Shown here: positions 1-10,446 of the stretch, in pieces
Layout: each line of letters opens with the position of its first letter
Numbering within the stretch: position 1 is the stretch's first letter
From: Paenarthrobacter ilicis
GTDB taxonomy: Bacteria > Actinomycetota > Actinomycetes > Actinomycetales > Micrococcaceae
Length of the DNA: 64,000 bases
Assembly (NCBI RefSeq): GCF_016907545.1
Contig: NZ_JAFBCD010000001.1
Coordinates: 2,852,001-2,916,000 of the forward strand
Direction: 5' to 3'
Notes under the pieces: model-generated
Seen by the model: the letters and a program-made list of their open reading frames with translations, nothing else
Told to the model about the DNA's origin: nothing
Database searches by the model: none
Program-made: the position numbers and the translations under genes

Positions 1-35
1 TTGCCGGGTGGCCCGCGGCTGGGCACTATTGGGGA

Positions 36-1469
36 ATGACTGTGCAGGATTCAGGCTCGGTGGAAGATCTGGCGGCCCGCCTGCCGCCGGGATTTACCCT
101 GGGGGTGGCGGCCGCTGCTATCCAGATTGAGGGTTCAGTGGCTGCTGACGGCCGCGGGCCGTCGGGGTGGGACGCTTTCGCCCAGAAGCCCGGGGCAATC
201 GTCGACGGCGGTTCGCCCTCCGTCGCGTGCGACCATTACAACAGATGCGATGAAGACATCGCCCTCATGCAGGAGCTGGGGGTCGACTCCTACCGGTTTT
301 CCTTCTCCTGGCCACGCATCCAGCCCGGCGGCAAAGGTGCCTTCAACCAGCGGGGGCTGGACTTCTACGACCGCCTGATCGACAAACTGCTTGCCGCCGG
401 AATCTCGCCCATGGCCACGTTGTTCCACTGGGATACCCCACTGGAGCTGGAGCATGCCGGCGGATGGATGAACAGGGAAACGGCCTACCGCTTCGCGGAC
501 TACACCGCAGCGGTGGCCTCCCGCTGTGGCGATCGCGTGGACAAATGGGTCACCTTGAATGAGCCCGTGTCAGTGACCGTTCAGGGCTACGCGCTGGGCG
601 TCCACTCCCCCGGAAAGCAGCTCCTCTTCGACGCCCTGCCCTCCGCGCACCACCAACTCCTGGGTCATGGTCTCTCCGTGCTGGCTCTTCGGAGCGAAGG
701 TGTCAAGGGAGAGGTAGGGGTGTCCAACATGCACGCCCCTGTCCAACCGGCCTCGAACAGCTTGCCAGACCGGTTGATGACGCAGGCAATGGACCACATC
801 CTGAACAGGATCTATTCCGATGCGCTTCTTTTGGGCAGCTACCCCAAACCCCCGCTTCCCATGCGGCCGTGGTTCCGTTCCCTGGACGTGGTAGCGGACG
901 GTGACATGGAGATCATCAACCAGCCCTTGGATTTCTACGGGGTGAACTACTACTACCCCGTCAAAGTAGCTGCCGGCCCGGGGCCCGCAGAAATACCCAC
1001 CGGCACCTCCCCCGAGATGGCGAAAGTCCCCTTCCATCTGGCAGTGTTCCAGGAGTACGAGACCACCGGCTTTGGCTGGCCGGTGGCCCCTGAATACCTC
1101 GTCCAACTGCTCAGGGACATGAAGGACCGCTACGGGGATGCCTTGCCCCCGATCTACATCACCGAAGGCGGGGCCAGTTTCCCTGAACCAGCCCATGTGG
1201 ACGGACCACTTCAGGACACCAACCGGATTTCCTATCTGGCCGAGCACCTGGGGCACGTGCTCACCGCAACGGGTCCAGGTGGGACTGCCGAGGATGTGGA
1301 TGTTCGTGGCTACTACGTATGGACCCTGCTGGATAACTTCGAGTGGGCCGCGGGTTACTCCCAGCGCTTTGGCCTGGTGCACACCGATTTCGACTCCCTG
1401 CAGAGAACGCCCAAGGAATCCTTCTATTGGTACCGGGCACTGAGCCGGGCGCGGAACCACAACGCCTGA
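36..1469 (+). CDS. GH1 family beta-glucosidase
   Basis: A 477-residue protein of the usual length for glycoside hydrolase family 1, a retaining (beta/alpha)8-barrel enzyme that releases glucose or a related sugar from beta-glucosides. The acid/base Glu lies in the TLNEP motif (E176) and the nucleophile Glu in ITEGGA (E377). The usual Asn after the nucleophile motif is Gly here (TEGG rather than TENG). The C-terminal DNFEWAAGYSQRFGL stretch is the classical GH1 aglycone/glucose-binding region. No signal peptide is visible, so it is probably cytoplasmic and would act on imported disaccharides. No sugar transporter or regulator is visible in the window; the gene may belong to an operon beginning before the window. 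Family is certain; substrate is not. Confidence 0.93.
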   Translation: MTVQDSGSVEDLAARLPPGFTLGVAAAAIQIEGSVAADGRGPSGWDAFAQKPGAIVDGGSPSVACDHYNRCDEDIALMQELGVDSYRFSFSWPRIQPGGKGAFNQRGLDFYDRLIDKLLAAGISPMATLFHWDTPLELEHAGGWMNRETAYRFADYTAAVASRCGDRVDKWVTLNEPVSVTVQGYALGVHSPGKQLLFDALPSAHHQLLGHGLSVLALRSEGVKGEVGVSNMHAPVQPASNSLPDRLMTQAMDHILNRIYSDALLLGSYPKPPLPMRPWFRSLDVVADGDMEIINQPLDFYGVNYYYPVKVAAGPGPAEIPTGTSPEMAKVPFHLAVFQEYETTGFGWPVAPEYLVQLLRDMKDRYGDALPPIYITEGGASFPEPAHVDGPLQDTNRISYLAEHLGHVLTATGPGGTAEDVDVRGYYVWTLLDNFEWAAGYSQRFGLVHTDFDSLQRTPKESFYWYRALSRARNHNA

Positions 1470-1489
1470 GCAAGGAGCCCAGGATTGTC

Positions 1490-1615
1490 CTACTGGTTCT
1501 TGTTGGCGCGCCGGATCCTCTTTGCCCGGTCGATCTCACCCTTGAAGTTCTTGCGGCCCCAGATGACACCGCCACCCACAGCGACAATAACAACGAGAAA
1601 AATCAGGAATTCCAC
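1490..1615 (-). CDS. 41-residue single-span membrane peptide
   Basis: A short reading frame with a GTG start preceded by AAGGAG six bases upstream. It encodes a hydrophobic N-terminal helix (EFLIFLVVIVAVGGGVIWG) followed by a strongly basic tail (RKNFKGEIDRAKRIRRANK). This is a typical single-span small membrane protein with positive residues inside. It starts 27 bp after the stop of the giant membrane protein gene and could be its last operon member; it ends 20 bp from the convergent GH1 gene. Function unknown. The good ribosome-binding site and the membrane-like composition are the reasons for calling it a gene. Confidence 0.6.
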   Translation of the reverse strand: MEFLIFLVVIVAVGGGVIWGRKNFKGEIDRAKRIRRANKNQ

Positions 1616-1642
1616 AACATTCTCCTTAGGTTGACTGCAACA

Positions 1643-4600
1643 CTACCGGACCGCTTCTCCGCCACCGGGCGTGATCCCGTTCTTGTCCACCGGGGGTTTA
1701 CGGTTCAGGCGCCACACAGCCAGGGCGATGAGCGCCACGGCCACGAGGGCCAACATAGCGAAGGCATAGGAGCGAAGAGCCCACATGACGCATAGCGCAA
1801 CCCCTGCAGCACCCCACCAGACGAAGGCCCGTTCCGCCAAAAGCAGCCCTGCGGCAAGAAGAACCACGTGCGCCACCAGGACGTACAGCTGTTGGGGCAC
1901 AGAGCCGCCGAAGACGGTGCCAATCGAGGACAAGGACAGCATCGCGGCCGCGACGCACAGACGGACAAACCCATCGGACCGGCCGCCCTTTATATAGCGC
2001 AGTCCTGCCATAACAGCTACCGCGACGACGTACCACTGTGCGGCCCAGAACAAGTTGGGGCTGGAGCCGTCTACAAACAGCACGGCCCGCTGAAGGGCAG
2101 CGATGGAGACGACGGCCCAGATCTCTGCGGCGAACCACTTGCCGGCAGGGACTTCCAGGACCACCAGGACACCCATGGCAACCACCAGCACGAAACCCAC
2201 CAAAGAGGTAGGTCCGCGGAGCAGGCCCACCCCTGCGGAACATGCCAGGGCCAGCCCTGCCGTGCCCACCAGGCTGAATTGGCGCCACGGACTGTTGGCT
2301 ATCGAGGGACCCCCCAGAACCTTGCCGGCGTACAGCAGCACAGCCGTGCCAACACCGCCCAGCAGCCATGCAGCGAACCCGGCCCACACCCCCGGCGGCA
2401 AACCTTCCAGAGCCCCGGAAGCAGCCGGGACGGCTCCTGCCAGCAACGACGGAGCCGCTGCGGCATAGAGAACCGGGAGGTCTTCGAGGTGGGAAGCGAC
2501 AAACAGAATGGCGGCCATCACCACCAAGGCCAATCCCACCAGGCCGTAGGAGATGCCCAGGGCCAGTGCGCCGCCGGCAACCACATTGGCGAGGGAAGCA
2601 ACCAACCAGAACAGCCGCTCTTCCGGTCGACGTGACGGCGTCCCCGCGGACCGTCGCGTCAACGCCAAGCGGAGCACCACCACCACAACGGCAAGGACAA
2701 GGAGAACTGCAGGCACCTGTGCTTTGTCCAGCAGGGGCTGATGCAGCCACGTCCCGGCGGGGAAGCCCAGCGCAGGGCCAGCGGCAATAATTGCTGCACC
2801 GAGGCCTGGAACCCCGAGGTACTGTGAACCCCGCAGGAACAGGAAGCGCCACGACACTGCGGCAGAAACCAGAACCAGGGTGAACTCAAACAGGACCACC
2901 CAACGTCCACCGCCGTCGAAGTCCCTGGTGGCCAGGTAGGTGAAAGGCAGCACGAGCTGGGCTCCCAGGGCGACCCACGTTCCGGCTTCCCGGAAAGCGG
3001 CATCGATGCCACGACGACGGAGCACCATAGAGACAGCATGCTGGAGCGTGAGCAACAAGGCCAAAGCCACGGAAACTGCCGTGACTGAATCGGTCGCATC
3101 CCCCACCACCACGGCCAGGAACGCCGTGGCCAGAACCCGCAAGGCCAAGAGGTGAATACCCCGCTGCAACCTCTCCTTCAGCACGGCCGCCATGAAGGCG
3201 CTGTAGGCAGTGTAGATGCCCAGCAGAACTTCCACGTCCCGCACGTTTCCTACCCTCAAAGCCATCAGGAGGATGAAGCCTGCGGGGGCAAAGACCCAGC
3301 CCGCCTGATGTCGGCGGAAAGCCATGCCACACGCAACCGTCGCCAAAGCTGTTACAACAGCCGCAACACCGGGCTGCCATTCGCCGCGCGCGACGCCGGA
3401 CCCCATCGCGCTGTCCACAGACAAAACAACACTGGCGCCGGCCATCACCAGGACAACAACCGCGGCGTCACCAAGGGAGGCCTGCGGAAATCTCTTCCTT
3501 GCAACCATGCTCAACGGCAGGAACAACTGCACCGCTCCCGCTGCCAATACCAACAACGCGGGCGTGACCGCCTCGCCCGCAACAACAATGCTGCCGCCCG
3601 CACGGACGGCGTCGGCGTATACCGACGCAGCAAGCACGGTTGCCGAGGCCCGCGCCAGCCACCAGTACACCTGGCGGTGAAGGGACGGGGCGATCCTCAA
3701 AGCGGTCACTGCCGAGTAGGCCATGCCGGTTCCCAGCACCAGATTTCCCAACGCCGCCGAGACAGCGAAGAGGCCCACAAAACCGGAAACCAGAAGGGCC
3801 GCCGGTGCCACCAGCTCAGCAAGGCCGGCACGCCACTGCCCTGAGCTCTCCACGCCTGTGCTCTCCACGCCTCGGTTCTCCTCCTCTCGCGGAAATACGA
3901 GCAAGCCCGCCGCAAGTCCGGCACAGACCACCGTTCCCACCGCGAAGGCCACAGCAGGACGGCCGGACACATCATCGAAAACCGGCAGCACCATCAATGC
4001 CGCCAGCGCCACCACGCCGAATCCGGCAACTGAGGGCACGGGAGCCATCAACCGCACTCCCCCGCGTTCCAGCACGGCGCTGAGCACCTGCTGCAGGGCC
4101 GCCGCTCCAATAAAGGCAACCACGGAGAAGGCGACCCTGTGCGGAACGTCCTCAAGAAACCCGGCGGTCGCCGCAGGCACGGCCAGCGTCAGGAAGATGC
4201 GTCCAGCCAGCACCAAAAGGGGGCGTCGGGTCCCCGGCCGGACACCAGCCCGCAGGAACCAGTAGAGTCCGGTAGCCCCCACCATGACGGCCACCGGCCA
4301 GGCACCCAAAGGACCCATGAAGGGAAGGGCTGCCGCAGCCACGACGCCGGGCGCGAACTCCACTCCCCCGCCCAGCTTCCAGCCGACCGCCATGGCGGTG
4401 GCCAGAACGAGCGCCAGAGGCAACCAGACAGCCATCCCGTAGTCACCAACGGCCAGAAGCACGGTAAGGGCAAACGCGGCGACCAGTTGCAGGCCCGAGC
4501 ACGCCAAAGCGTCGGCCCTCCACAACCGCGGCGCGAACCGCTGACCGGCAAAAGCCATGCCCAATGATTGAAGACCCACGCAAATGATTGCCGCCATCAA

Positions 4601-5839
4601 GACGGCGGTGCTTTCCGAGGTGACGTCCCAGACCAACCCAAGCAATGAAAGCGTCAGGGCCAGCCTTGCGGCGTAAGCATGCTGGCGTTTGTGGAGCGCA
4701 CCCGGCACCAAGGCCATGACGGTGAAGTAGACCCCGCAGAAGAGCATGACAAGGGCATATTCGCCGCGGGACAAAAAGACGGGAGTCATGGTCACCGCAA
4801 TGGCTACTGCGGGAACAACAAACGGGTGGAGAAGCATGAGCGGGCGCAAGTAGAGGGGCGGCAACCAGCGTGGCCGCAGCAACGCTCCCAGCGTCAGCAG
4901 GATCGCCACGCCGATGAGTGCGGTGAAATACCACACCAGCGCACCGCCCAGAACGGACACTCCGGACCATGCCGTTGAGACCACAAAGGTGAGTGACAGG
5001 TACGCCAGGACTCTGCTGTCCAAACGAAGCGCCGTGAAAACGTAAACCAACGTCCCCAGCAAGGATGTCACCAACCATGCAGCTGGACCATCGTGGAGTG
5101 CAAAGTTGTACATCGCCAGACCAGTGACGGGAATCAAAGCGAGGCCGGTGCCGACGAAGGCGATGGCTGCGGGCCGAAGGCGTGGCACCTTGGCATGGAC
5201 AACCATGCCGGCTCCGTAGAAGAGCGCCGTGATGAACCAGATGCCAACGAATCGGAGGAGCTCGGGAAGGCTCGTACCTACAAACAGGGCGCCGGCAGCC
5301 ACCAGCAGCAGGCTGGCCACATAGAGCGTGACGTTGATGTTCTGCTGGTCGCGCTTCTCCTTGCGGGCCGCCACTTCCTCCGGCGTCTCACGGCGAACGG
5401 GGGGCTGGATGTACGCAGGACCAGAGGTGGGGTGAATGGACGCCGGAGGGACTGGCAGCGAACGAGCTGGAGCAGGCAGCGACTGAGCTGGGACGGGCAG
5501 CGACTGAGCTGGAGCGGGCAGCGAGCGAGCAGGAGCGGGCCGAACGGGCGCGGGGGTCGTTGGCTGGCCAGGTGCAGTGAACCCCGGGGCGGGCATGGGC
5601 GATTGGATGGTCGCGGGTACCTGGACAGGCTTGGCGGCGGCACTGCGGACCTTGGCCTCCGCGTCCCGCCATCCATCCATGTGACCCGCGAGGTAACCGC
5701 GACGGTATGACTCGGCATCCGCGGCGGGCTGCCGGGATGACACCTCATCCAAAGTATCTTTACGCCCCCGGGTTTTTCCGAGGGAAAAGGCGACAATCCC
5801 CATCACCGCCAGGAGCAGCAGTACGAGCAAGGCTTCCAT
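1643..5839 (-). CDS. Giant polytopic membrane protein, function unknown
   Basis: A 1398-residue protein. It starts with one hydrophobic helix (MEALLVLLLLAVMGIVAFSL), followed by a charged segment and a Pro/Ala/Ser-rich linker carrying four SLPxPAx heptads (about residues 100-130). A charged segment ending RDQQNINVTLYVAS then leads into a very long run of hydrophobic helices, probably more than 30 spans, reaching almost to the C-terminus. No catalytic motif, ATPase or glycosyltransferase signature could be recognised. The part after the linker resembles the large actinobacterial membrane proteins often labelled SCO7613-like, but I cannot confirm that. ATG is preceded by GGAG. It appears to be transcribed with the 41-residue peptide downstream and separated from tuf by a strong terminator. 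Confidence 0.85.
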   Translation of the reverse strand: MEALLVLLLLAVMGIVAFSLGKTRGRKDTLDEVSSRQPAADAESYRRGYLAGHMDGWRDAEAKVRSAAAKPVQVPATIQSPMPAPGFTAPGQPTTPAPVRPAPARSLPAPAQSLPVPAQSLPAPARSLPVPPASIHPTSGPAYIQPPVRRETPEEVAARKEKRDQQNINVTLYVASLLLVAAGALFVGTSLPELLRFVGIWFITALFYGAGMVVHAKVPRLRPAAIAFVGTGLALIPVTGLAMYNFALHDGPAAWLVTSLLGTLVYVFTALRLDSRVLAYLSLTFVVSTAWSGVSVLGGALVWYFTALIGVAILLTLGALLRPRWLPPLYLRPLMLLHPFVVPAVAIAVTMTPVFLSRGEYALVMLFCGVYFTVMALVPGALHKRQHAYAARLALTLSLLGLVWDVTSESTAVLMAAIICVGLQSLGMAFAGQRFAPRLWRADALACSGLQLVAAFALTVLLAVGDYGMAVWLPLALVLATAMAVGWKLGGGVEFAPGVVAAAALPFMGPLGAWPVAVMVGATGLYWFLRAGVRPGTRRPLLVLAGRIFLTLAVPAATAGFLEDVPHRVAFSVVAFIGAAALQQVLSAVLERGGVRLMAPVPSVAGFGVVALAALMVLPVFDDVSGRPAVAFAVGTVVCAGLAAGLLVFPREEENRGVESTGVESSGQWRAGLAELVAPAALLVSGFVGLFAVSAALGNLVLGTGMAYSAVTALRIAPSLHRQVYWWLARASATVLAASVYADAVRAGGSIVVAGEAVTPALLVLAAGAVQLFLPLSMVARKRFPQASLGDAAVVVLVMAGASVVLSVDSAMGSGVARGEWQPGVAAVVTALATVACGMAFRRHQAGWVFAPAGFILLMALRVGNVRDVEVLLGIYTAYSAFMAAVLKERLQRGIHLLALRVLATAFLAVVVGDATDSVTAVSVALALLLTLQHAVSMVLRRRGIDAAFREAGTWVALGAQLVLPFTYLATRDFDGGGRWVVLFEFTLVLVSAAVSWRFLFLRGSQYLGVPGLGAAIIAAGPALGFPAGTWLHQPLLDKAQVPAVLLVLAVVVVVLRLALTRRSAGTPSRRPEERLFWLVASLANVVAGGALALGISYGLVGLALVVMAAILFVASHLEDLPVLYAAAAPSLLAGAVPAASGALEGLPPGVWAGFAAWLLGGVGTAVLLYAGKVLGGPSIANSPWRQFSLVGTAGLALACSAGVGLLRGPTSLVGFVLVVAMGVLVVLEVPAGKWFAAEIWAVVSIAALQRAVLFVDGSSPNLFWAAQWYVVAVAVMAGLRYIKGGRSDGFVRLCVAAAMLSLSSIGTVFGGSVPQQLYVLVAHVVLLAAGLLLAERAFVWWGAAGVALCVMWALRSYAFAMLALVAVALIALAVWRLNRKPPVDKNGITPGGGEAVR
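5454..5537 (-). repeat. Four 21-bp in-frame tandem repeats
   Basis: Four consecutive 21-bp units inside the giant membrane protein gene, each beginning ggcagcga on the plus strand, differing at a few positions. They encode the SLPAPAQ-type heptads of the proline-rich linker. The unit length is a multiple of three, so copy-number change would keep the frame and only lengthen or shorten the linker. Confidence 0.85.
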
Positions 5840-5905
5840 AGGAGCTCCTCATTGTGGCCGCGCAAGCACTGCACGGTTTTATCCAATCGATAGAGTAACG
5901 ATACC

Positions 5906-5945
5906 AAAGAGAAACCCCATCGCAGAAGCGACGGGGTTTCTCTTT
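5906..5945 (-). terminator. Terminator after tuf
   Basis: An inverted repeat with an 18-bp stem (one A.C mismatch) and an AGAA loop, flanked by A-rich and T-rich ends so that it can act in both orientations. It lies between the stop of tuf and the start of the giant membrane protein gene, and would end the rpsL-rpsG-fusA-tuf transcript. Confidence 0.85.
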
Positions 5946-5993
5946 CGCATAACTACCGGTTATCCCGGACAGCCAAGCATCTACAAGCAGTGA

Positions 5994-7184
5994 CTACTTG
6001 ATGATGCTGGTGACACGTCCCGAACCAACGGTGCGGCCGCCTTCGCGGATAGCGAAGCCGAGGCCCTCTTCCATGGCGATGGGCTGGATGAGCGCAACGG
6101 TCATCTCAGTGTTGTCGCCAGGCATAACCATTTCCGTGCCTTCGGGCAGGGTGATAACGCCGGTTACGTCCGTGGTACGGAAGTAGAACTGCGGGCGGTA
6201 GTTGGAGTAGAACGGGTTGTGACGTCCGCCTTCGTCCTTGGACAGGATGTAGACGTTGGCCTCGAAGTCGGTGTGCGGGGTGATGGAACCCGGCTTGACG
6301 ACAACCTGGCCACGCTCGACATCGTCGCGCTTGAGACCGCGGAGCAGGAGGCCACAGTTCTCGCCGGCCCATGCTTCGTCGAGCTGCTTGTGGAACATCT
6401 CGATACCGGTAACCGTGGTCTTCTGGACCGGGCGGATGCCAACGATCTCGACCTCGGAGTTGATGGCGAGGGTTCCACGCTCGGCGCGGCCCGTAACAAC
6501 GGTGCCACGGCCGGTGATCGTGAAGACGTCTTCGATCGGCATCAGGAACGGCTTGTCGCGGTCACGTACGGGGTCCGGAACGGACTCGTCGACTGCTGCC
6601 ATCAGGTCCTGGACGGACTTGACCCAAACCGGGTCGCCTTCCAGAGCCTTGAGACCGGAAACGCGAACAACCGGAGCCTCATCGCCATCGAAGCCCTGCG
6701 AGCTCAGGAGCTCACGAACTTCCATTTCGACGAGGTCGAGGAGTTCTTCGTCATCAACCATGTCGGACTTGTTCAGCGCGACCAGCAGGTAGGGAACACC
6801 AACCTGGCGGGCAAGCAGAACGTGCTCGCGGGTCTGAGCCATCGGACCATCGGTTGCAGCAACCACGAGGATTGCGCCGTCCATCTGGGCAGCACCGGTG
6901 ATCATGTTCTTGATGTAGTCAGCGTGACCAGGGGCGTCTACGTGTGCGTAGTGGCGCTTTTCGGTCTGGTACTCCACGTGGGAGATGTTGATGGTAATAC
7001 CGCGCTGGCGCTCTTCCGGAGCGGAGTCGATCGACGCGAAGTCGCGCTGCTCGTTGAGATCCGGGTACTGGTCGTACAGTACCTTGGAAATGGCGGCAGT
7101 CAGCGTCGTCTTACCGTGGTCAACGTGACCAATGGTGCCGATGTTGACGTGCGGCTTAGTCCGCTCGAACTTTGCCTTTGCCAC
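5994..7184 (-). CDS. tuf: Elongation factor Tu
   Basis: EF-Tu, 396 residues, the GTPase that delivers aminoacyl-tRNA to the ribosomal A site. The G motifs are all present: GHVDHGKT (G1), DAPGHADY (G3), NKSD (G4). The three-domain length is normal. It is the last gene of the str operon (rpsL-rpsG-fusA-tuf), but a 231-bp spacer separates it from fusA and contains its own promoter candidate, so it can probably also be transcribed alone. The start ATG is preceded by AGGAGGAA. No second tuf copy is in the window. Confidence 0.99.
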   Translation of the reverse strand: MAKAKFERTKPHVNIGTIGHVDHGKTTLTAAISKVLYDQYPDLNEQRDFASIDSAPEERQRGITINISHVEYQTEKRHYAHVDAPGHADYIKNMITGAAQMDGAILVVAATDGPMAQTREHVLLARQVGVPYLLVALNKSDMVDDEELLDLVEMEVRELLSSQGFDGDEAPVVRVSGLKALEGDPVWVKSVQDLMAAVDESVPDPVRDRDKPFLMPIEDVFTITGRGTVVTGRAERGTLAINSEVEIVGIRPVQKTTVTGIEMFHKQLDEAWAGENCGLLLRGLKRDDVERGQVVVKPGSITPHTDFEANVYILSKDEGGRHNPFYSNYRPQFYFRTTDVTGVITLPEGTEMVMPGDNTEMTVALIQPIAMEEGLGFAIREGGRTVGSGRVTSIIK

Positions 7185-7253
7185 AGGTTCCTCCTAGAAC
7201 GATTTCAAGTGAAGTGCTCCTCGGCCGCGCTTTTCGCGGCAGAAACTTTAGCA

Positions 7254-7283
7254 AGTCTACTTGGGGGCTTGGTTTTGGTGAAA
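7254..7283 (-). promoter_or_regulatory. Candidate tuf promoter
   Basis: On the minus strand, TTTCAC and TAGACT are separated by 18 bp in the fusA-tuf spacer, about 70 bp before the tuf start. The -10 hexamer is identical to those proposed before rpsL and tRNA-Trp. The -35 match is weak. Confidence 0.45.
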
Positions 7284-7335
7284 TTGCAGATTCAGGAACC
7301 AATCTTAGTTCCTGGAACCTGTTTGCGCGGGGACC

Positions 7336-7359
7336 GGGCTGCGACTCTCGCCGCAGCCC
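7336..7359 (-). other. Hairpin in the fusA-tuf spacer
   Basis: GGGCTGCG and CGCAGCCC form a perfect 8-bp stem around an 8-nt loop, 56 bp after the fusA stop codon. There is no T-tract, so it is more likely an mRNA processing or stability element than a full terminator. Confidence 0.4.
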
Positions 7360-7415
7360 CGCCTCAAGCGCTTAGATGCCTTCCCGGGACCGGAATTGCA
7401 TCCGTTACCGGGAGA

Positions 7416-9530
7416 TTACTCGCCGCGGGTTTTCTGGATGATCTCGTCGGCTACTGCCTTCGGGACCTCCGCGTAGCTGTTGAACGTCATGGAGTACACA
7501 GCGCGACCCTGGGTCTTGGAGCGCAGGTCACCGATGTAGCCGAACATGCCGGACAGCGGAACGTGTGCACGAATAACCTTCACGCCTGCTGCGTCCTCCA
7601 TGGACTGCATCTGGCCGCGGCGGGCGTTCAGGTCACCAATAACATCACCCATGTATTCCTCAGGTGTGCGGACCTCAACATCCATGAGCGGTTCGAGCAG
7701 AACAGGGTTCGCCTTGCGTGCAGCTTCCTTGAAAGCCATACGTCCGGCGATCTTGAACGCCATTTCCGAGGAGTCAACATCGTGGGACGCGCCATCAATC
7801 AGCGTGGCCTTGATACCAACAACCGGGTAACCGGCCAGGACGCCGTCGTTCAGTGCATCCTGGATACCGGCGTCAACGGACGGAATGTACTCGCGGGGAA
7901 CGCGGCCACCAGTGACCTTGTTCTCGAACGCGTACAGCTCGCCTGAAGCGGTGTCCATGGGCTCGATCGCGATCTGGATCTTTGCGAACTGACCCGAACC
8001 ACCGGTCTGCTTCTTGTGCGTGTAGTCAAGGCGCTCGACGGCGCGCTTGATGGTTTCGCGGTAAGCAACCTGCGGCTTGCCAACGTTGGCTTCGACCTTG
8101 AATTCGCGGCGCATGCGGTCCACCAGGATGTCCAGGTGGAGCTCGCCCATGCCGGCGATGATGGTCTGGCCCGTGTCTTCGTTGAGGGAGACCTGGAAGG
8201 TCGGGTCCTCAGCGGAGAGCTTCTGGATGGCCGTGGAGAGCTTCTCCTGGTCACCCTTGGTGTTGGGCTCGATGGCAACCGAGATCACGGGCTCCGGGAA
8301 GCTCATGGACTCGAGGACGATCTGGTTGCTGGAATCACACAGGGTGTCACCCGTGGTGGTGTCCTTCAGACCGATGGCTGCGTAGATGTGGCCGGCGGTA
8401 GCGCCCTCAACAGGCATTTCCTTGTTGGCGTGCATCTGGAACAGCTTGCCGATGCGCTCCTTCTTGCCCTTGGTGGAGTTGACCACCTGGGCACCTGCTT
8501 CAACGTGACCGGAGTACACGCGGACGAAGGTGAGCTGACCGAAGAACGGGTGCGCAGCAATCTTGAAGGCGAGGGCCGAGAACGGCTCGTCTGCAGAAGG
8601 CTTACGGGTGAGTTCCTTCTCTTCGTCGCGAGGATCGTGACCGATCATCGGGGGGACGTCGAGCGGGTTCGGCAGGAAGTCCACAACAGCATCAAGCATC
8701 GGCTGAACGCCGCGGTTCTTGAAGGCAGAGCCACAGAACACGGGGTAGAGCTCGGAGTTGATGGTCATCTTGCGGATGCCGGCCTTGATTTCCTCGAGGG
8801 TGAGTTCTTCACCTTCGAGGTACTTCTCCATGAGTTCTTCGGAAGCTTCAGCCACAGTCTCAACGAGCTGTGCGCGGTACTCTTCGGCCTTGGCCTGGAG
8901 GTCCGCAGGAATTTCCTGCACTTCGTAGGAAGCACCCATGGTGACGTCACCCTTTGCGTCGCCAGGCCAAACCAGGGCGCGCATTTCAAGGAGGTCAACA
9001 ACACCGATGAAGTCGTTCTCGGCGCCGATGGGCAGCTGCATGACCAGCGGCTTGGCACCAAGGCGGGAGATGATGGTGTCCACGGTGAAGTAGAAGTCTG
9101 CGCCCAGCTTGTCCATCTTGTTGACGAAGCAGATACGCGGGACGTTGTACTTGTCAGCCTGGCGCCAAACAGTCTCGGACTGCGGCTCCACGCCTTCCTT
9201 GCCGTCGAACACTGCAACTGCACCGTCGAGGACGCGCAGGGAGCGCTCAACCTCAACCGTGAAGTCCACGTGGCCCGGGGTGTCGATGATGTTGATCTGG
9301 TTCTGGTTCCAGAAGCAAGTCACGGCGGCAGACGTGATGGTAATGCCGCGTTCCTTTTCCTGTTCCATCCAGTCAGTCGTCGAAGCGCCGTCGTGCGTTT
9401 CGCCGATCTTGTGGTTCACACCCGTGTAGAACAGGATGCGCTCGGTAGTGGTGGTCTTGCCGGCATCAATGTGGGCCATGATGCCGATGTTGCGGACCTT
9501 GTTAAGGTCGGTAAGCACGTCCTGTGCCAC
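7416..9530 (-). CDS. fusA: Elongation factor G
   Basis: EF-G, 704 residues, the translocation GTPase that also acts in ribosome recycling. G motifs: AHIDAGKTT (G1), DTPGHVDF (G3), NKMDK (G4). The length and the five-domain layout match ordinary bacterial EF-G rather than the EF-G2 or Tet(M) branches. It lies between rpsG and tuf as in the canonical str operon. No change typical of fusidic acid resistance was looked for beyond the G domain. Confidence 0.99.
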   Translation of the reverse strand: MAQDVLTDLNKVRNIGIMAHIDAGKTTTTERILFYTGVNHKIGETHDGASTTDWMEQEKERGITITSAAVTCFWNQNQINIIDTPGHVDFTVEVERSLRVLDGAVAVFDGKEGVEPQSETVWRQADKYNVPRICFVNKMDKLGADFYFTVDTIISRLGAKPLVMQLPIGAENDFIGVVDLLEMRALVWPGDAKGDVTMGASYEVQEIPADLQAKAEEYRAQLVETVAEASEELMEKYLEGEELTLEEIKAGIRKMTINSELYPVFCGSAFKNRGVQPMLDAVVDFLPNPLDVPPMIGHDPRDEEKELTRKPSADEPFSALAFKIAAHPFFGQLTFVRVYSGHVEAGAQVVNSTKGKKERIGKLFQMHANKEMPVEGATAGHIYAAIGLKDTTTGDTLCDSSNQIVLESMSFPEPVISVAIEPNTKGDQEKLSTAIQKLSAEDPTFQVSLNEDTGQTIIAGMGELHLDILVDRMRREFKVEANVGKPQVAYRETIKRAVERLDYTHKKQTGGSGQFAKIQIAIEPMDTASGELYAFENKVTGGRVPREYIPSVDAGIQDALNDGVLAGYPVVGIKATLIDGASHDVDSSEMAFKIAGRMAFKEAARKANPVLLEPLMDVEVRTPEEYMGDVIGDLNARRGQMQSMEDAAGVKVIRAHVPLSGMFGYIGDLRSKTQGRAVYSMTFNSYAEVPKAVADEIIQKTRGE

Positions 9531-9599
9531 GGGGTCTCCCTTTCGGATGGACTACACGTCCGCCGCCGACTCAGCTGAGCCGGCGGCGTCCGGGAAGTT

Positions 9600-10070
9600 T
9601 TACCAGCGGTAGTGTGCGAAGGCCTTGTTGGACTCGGCCATCTTGTGGGTGTCTTCGCGACGCTTCACAGCGGCACCAAGACCGTTGGAGGCATCCAGGA
9701 TTTCGTTCTGGAGACGCTCGGTCATGGTCTTCTCACGGCGGGCCTTGGAGTAGCCCACGAGCCAACGCAGAGCGAGGGCGGTGGAGCGGCCCGGCTTGAC
9801 CTCAACCGGAACCTGGTAGGTTGCGCCACCAACACGGCGTGAACGAACCTCAAGAGCAGGCTTGACGTTGTCCATGGCCTTCTTGAGAGCGGCAACGGGG
9901 TCGCCGCCGGACTTGGCGCGTGCACCTTCAAGTGCACCGTAAACGATGCGCTCTGCGGTGGACTTCTTGCCGTCAACCAGAACCTTGTTGATCAGCTGAG
10001 TGACCAACGGGGAGCCGTAAACGGGATCGGAAACTAGCGGCCGCTTCGGGGCCGGACCCTTGCGAGGCAT
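9600..10070 (-). CDS. rpsG: 30S ribosomal protein S7
   Basis: S7, 156 residues, nucleates assembly of the 30S head and binds the 3' major domain of 16S rRNA. It begins [13 protein letters not shown], the normal N-terminus; a longer in-frame extension upstream is only the shadow of rpsL and was rejected. The start is one base after the rpsL stop and its ribosome-binding site (GGAGAAG) lies within the last rpsL codons, which implies translational coupling. Confidence 0.98.
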   Translation of the reverse strand: MPRKGPAPKRPLVSDPVYGSPLVTQLINKVLVDGKKSTAERIVYGALEGARAKSGGDPVAALKKAMDNVKPALEVRSRRVGGATYQVPVEVKPGRSTALALRWLVGYSKARREKTMTERLQNEILDASNGLGAAVKRREDTHKMAESNKAFAHYRW

Positions 10071-10071
10071 A

Positions 10072-10446
10072 TTACTTCTTCTCCATCTTTGCGCCGTAAC
10101 GGCTGCGGGCCTGCTTGCGGTTCTTGACACCCTGGGTGTCGAGCGCGCCGCGGACGATCTTGTAGCGGACACCCGGGAGGTCCTTCACACGACCACCACG
10201 AACGAGCACGATGGAGTGCTCCTGGAGGTTGTGGCCAACGCCGGGGATGTAAGCGGTAACTTCCACGCCACCGTTGAGACGCACACGTGCCACCTTACGG
10301 AGAGCCGAGTTCGGCTTCTTGGGGGTGGTGGTGTAAACGCGGGTGCAAACACCGCGGCGCATCGGGCTGCCCTTCAGCGCGGGAGCCTTGGTCTTGGAGA
10401 CCTTCGGCGTGCGGCCCTTGCGGACCAGCTGGTTAATCGTAGGCAC
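10072..10446 (-). CDS. rpsL: 30S ribosomal protein S12
   Basis: S12, 124 residues, part of the decoding centre. A GTG start gives [15 protein letters not shown]; the reading frame stays open further upstream but only this start gives a normal S12. Both residues whose change causes streptomycin resistance, K43 (TPKKPNSA) and K88 (GGRVKDLP), are wild type. It is the first gene of the rpsL-rpsG-fusA-tuf operon. Confidence 0.98.
   Translation of the reverse strand: MPTINQLVRKGRTPKVSKTKAPALKGSPMRRGVCTRVYTTTPKKPNSALRKVARVRLNGGVEVTAYIPGVGHNLQEHSIVLVRGGRVKDLPGVRYKIVRGALDTQGVKNRKQARSRYGAKMEKK

Noticed and set aside
5454-5537. The 21-bp repeats as a mobile or CRISPR-like element
   Set aside because: They are in-frame coding repeats that make a proline-rich linker.
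6219-7946. A 575-codon plus-strand open frame across tuf and fusA
   Set aside because: It lies antisense to two highly conserved genes, has no ribosome-binding site and no known domain; it is a GC-rich shadow.
8016-9578. A 520-codon plus-strand open frame inside fusA
   Set aside because: Antisense shadow of fusA, no start site or homologous motif.
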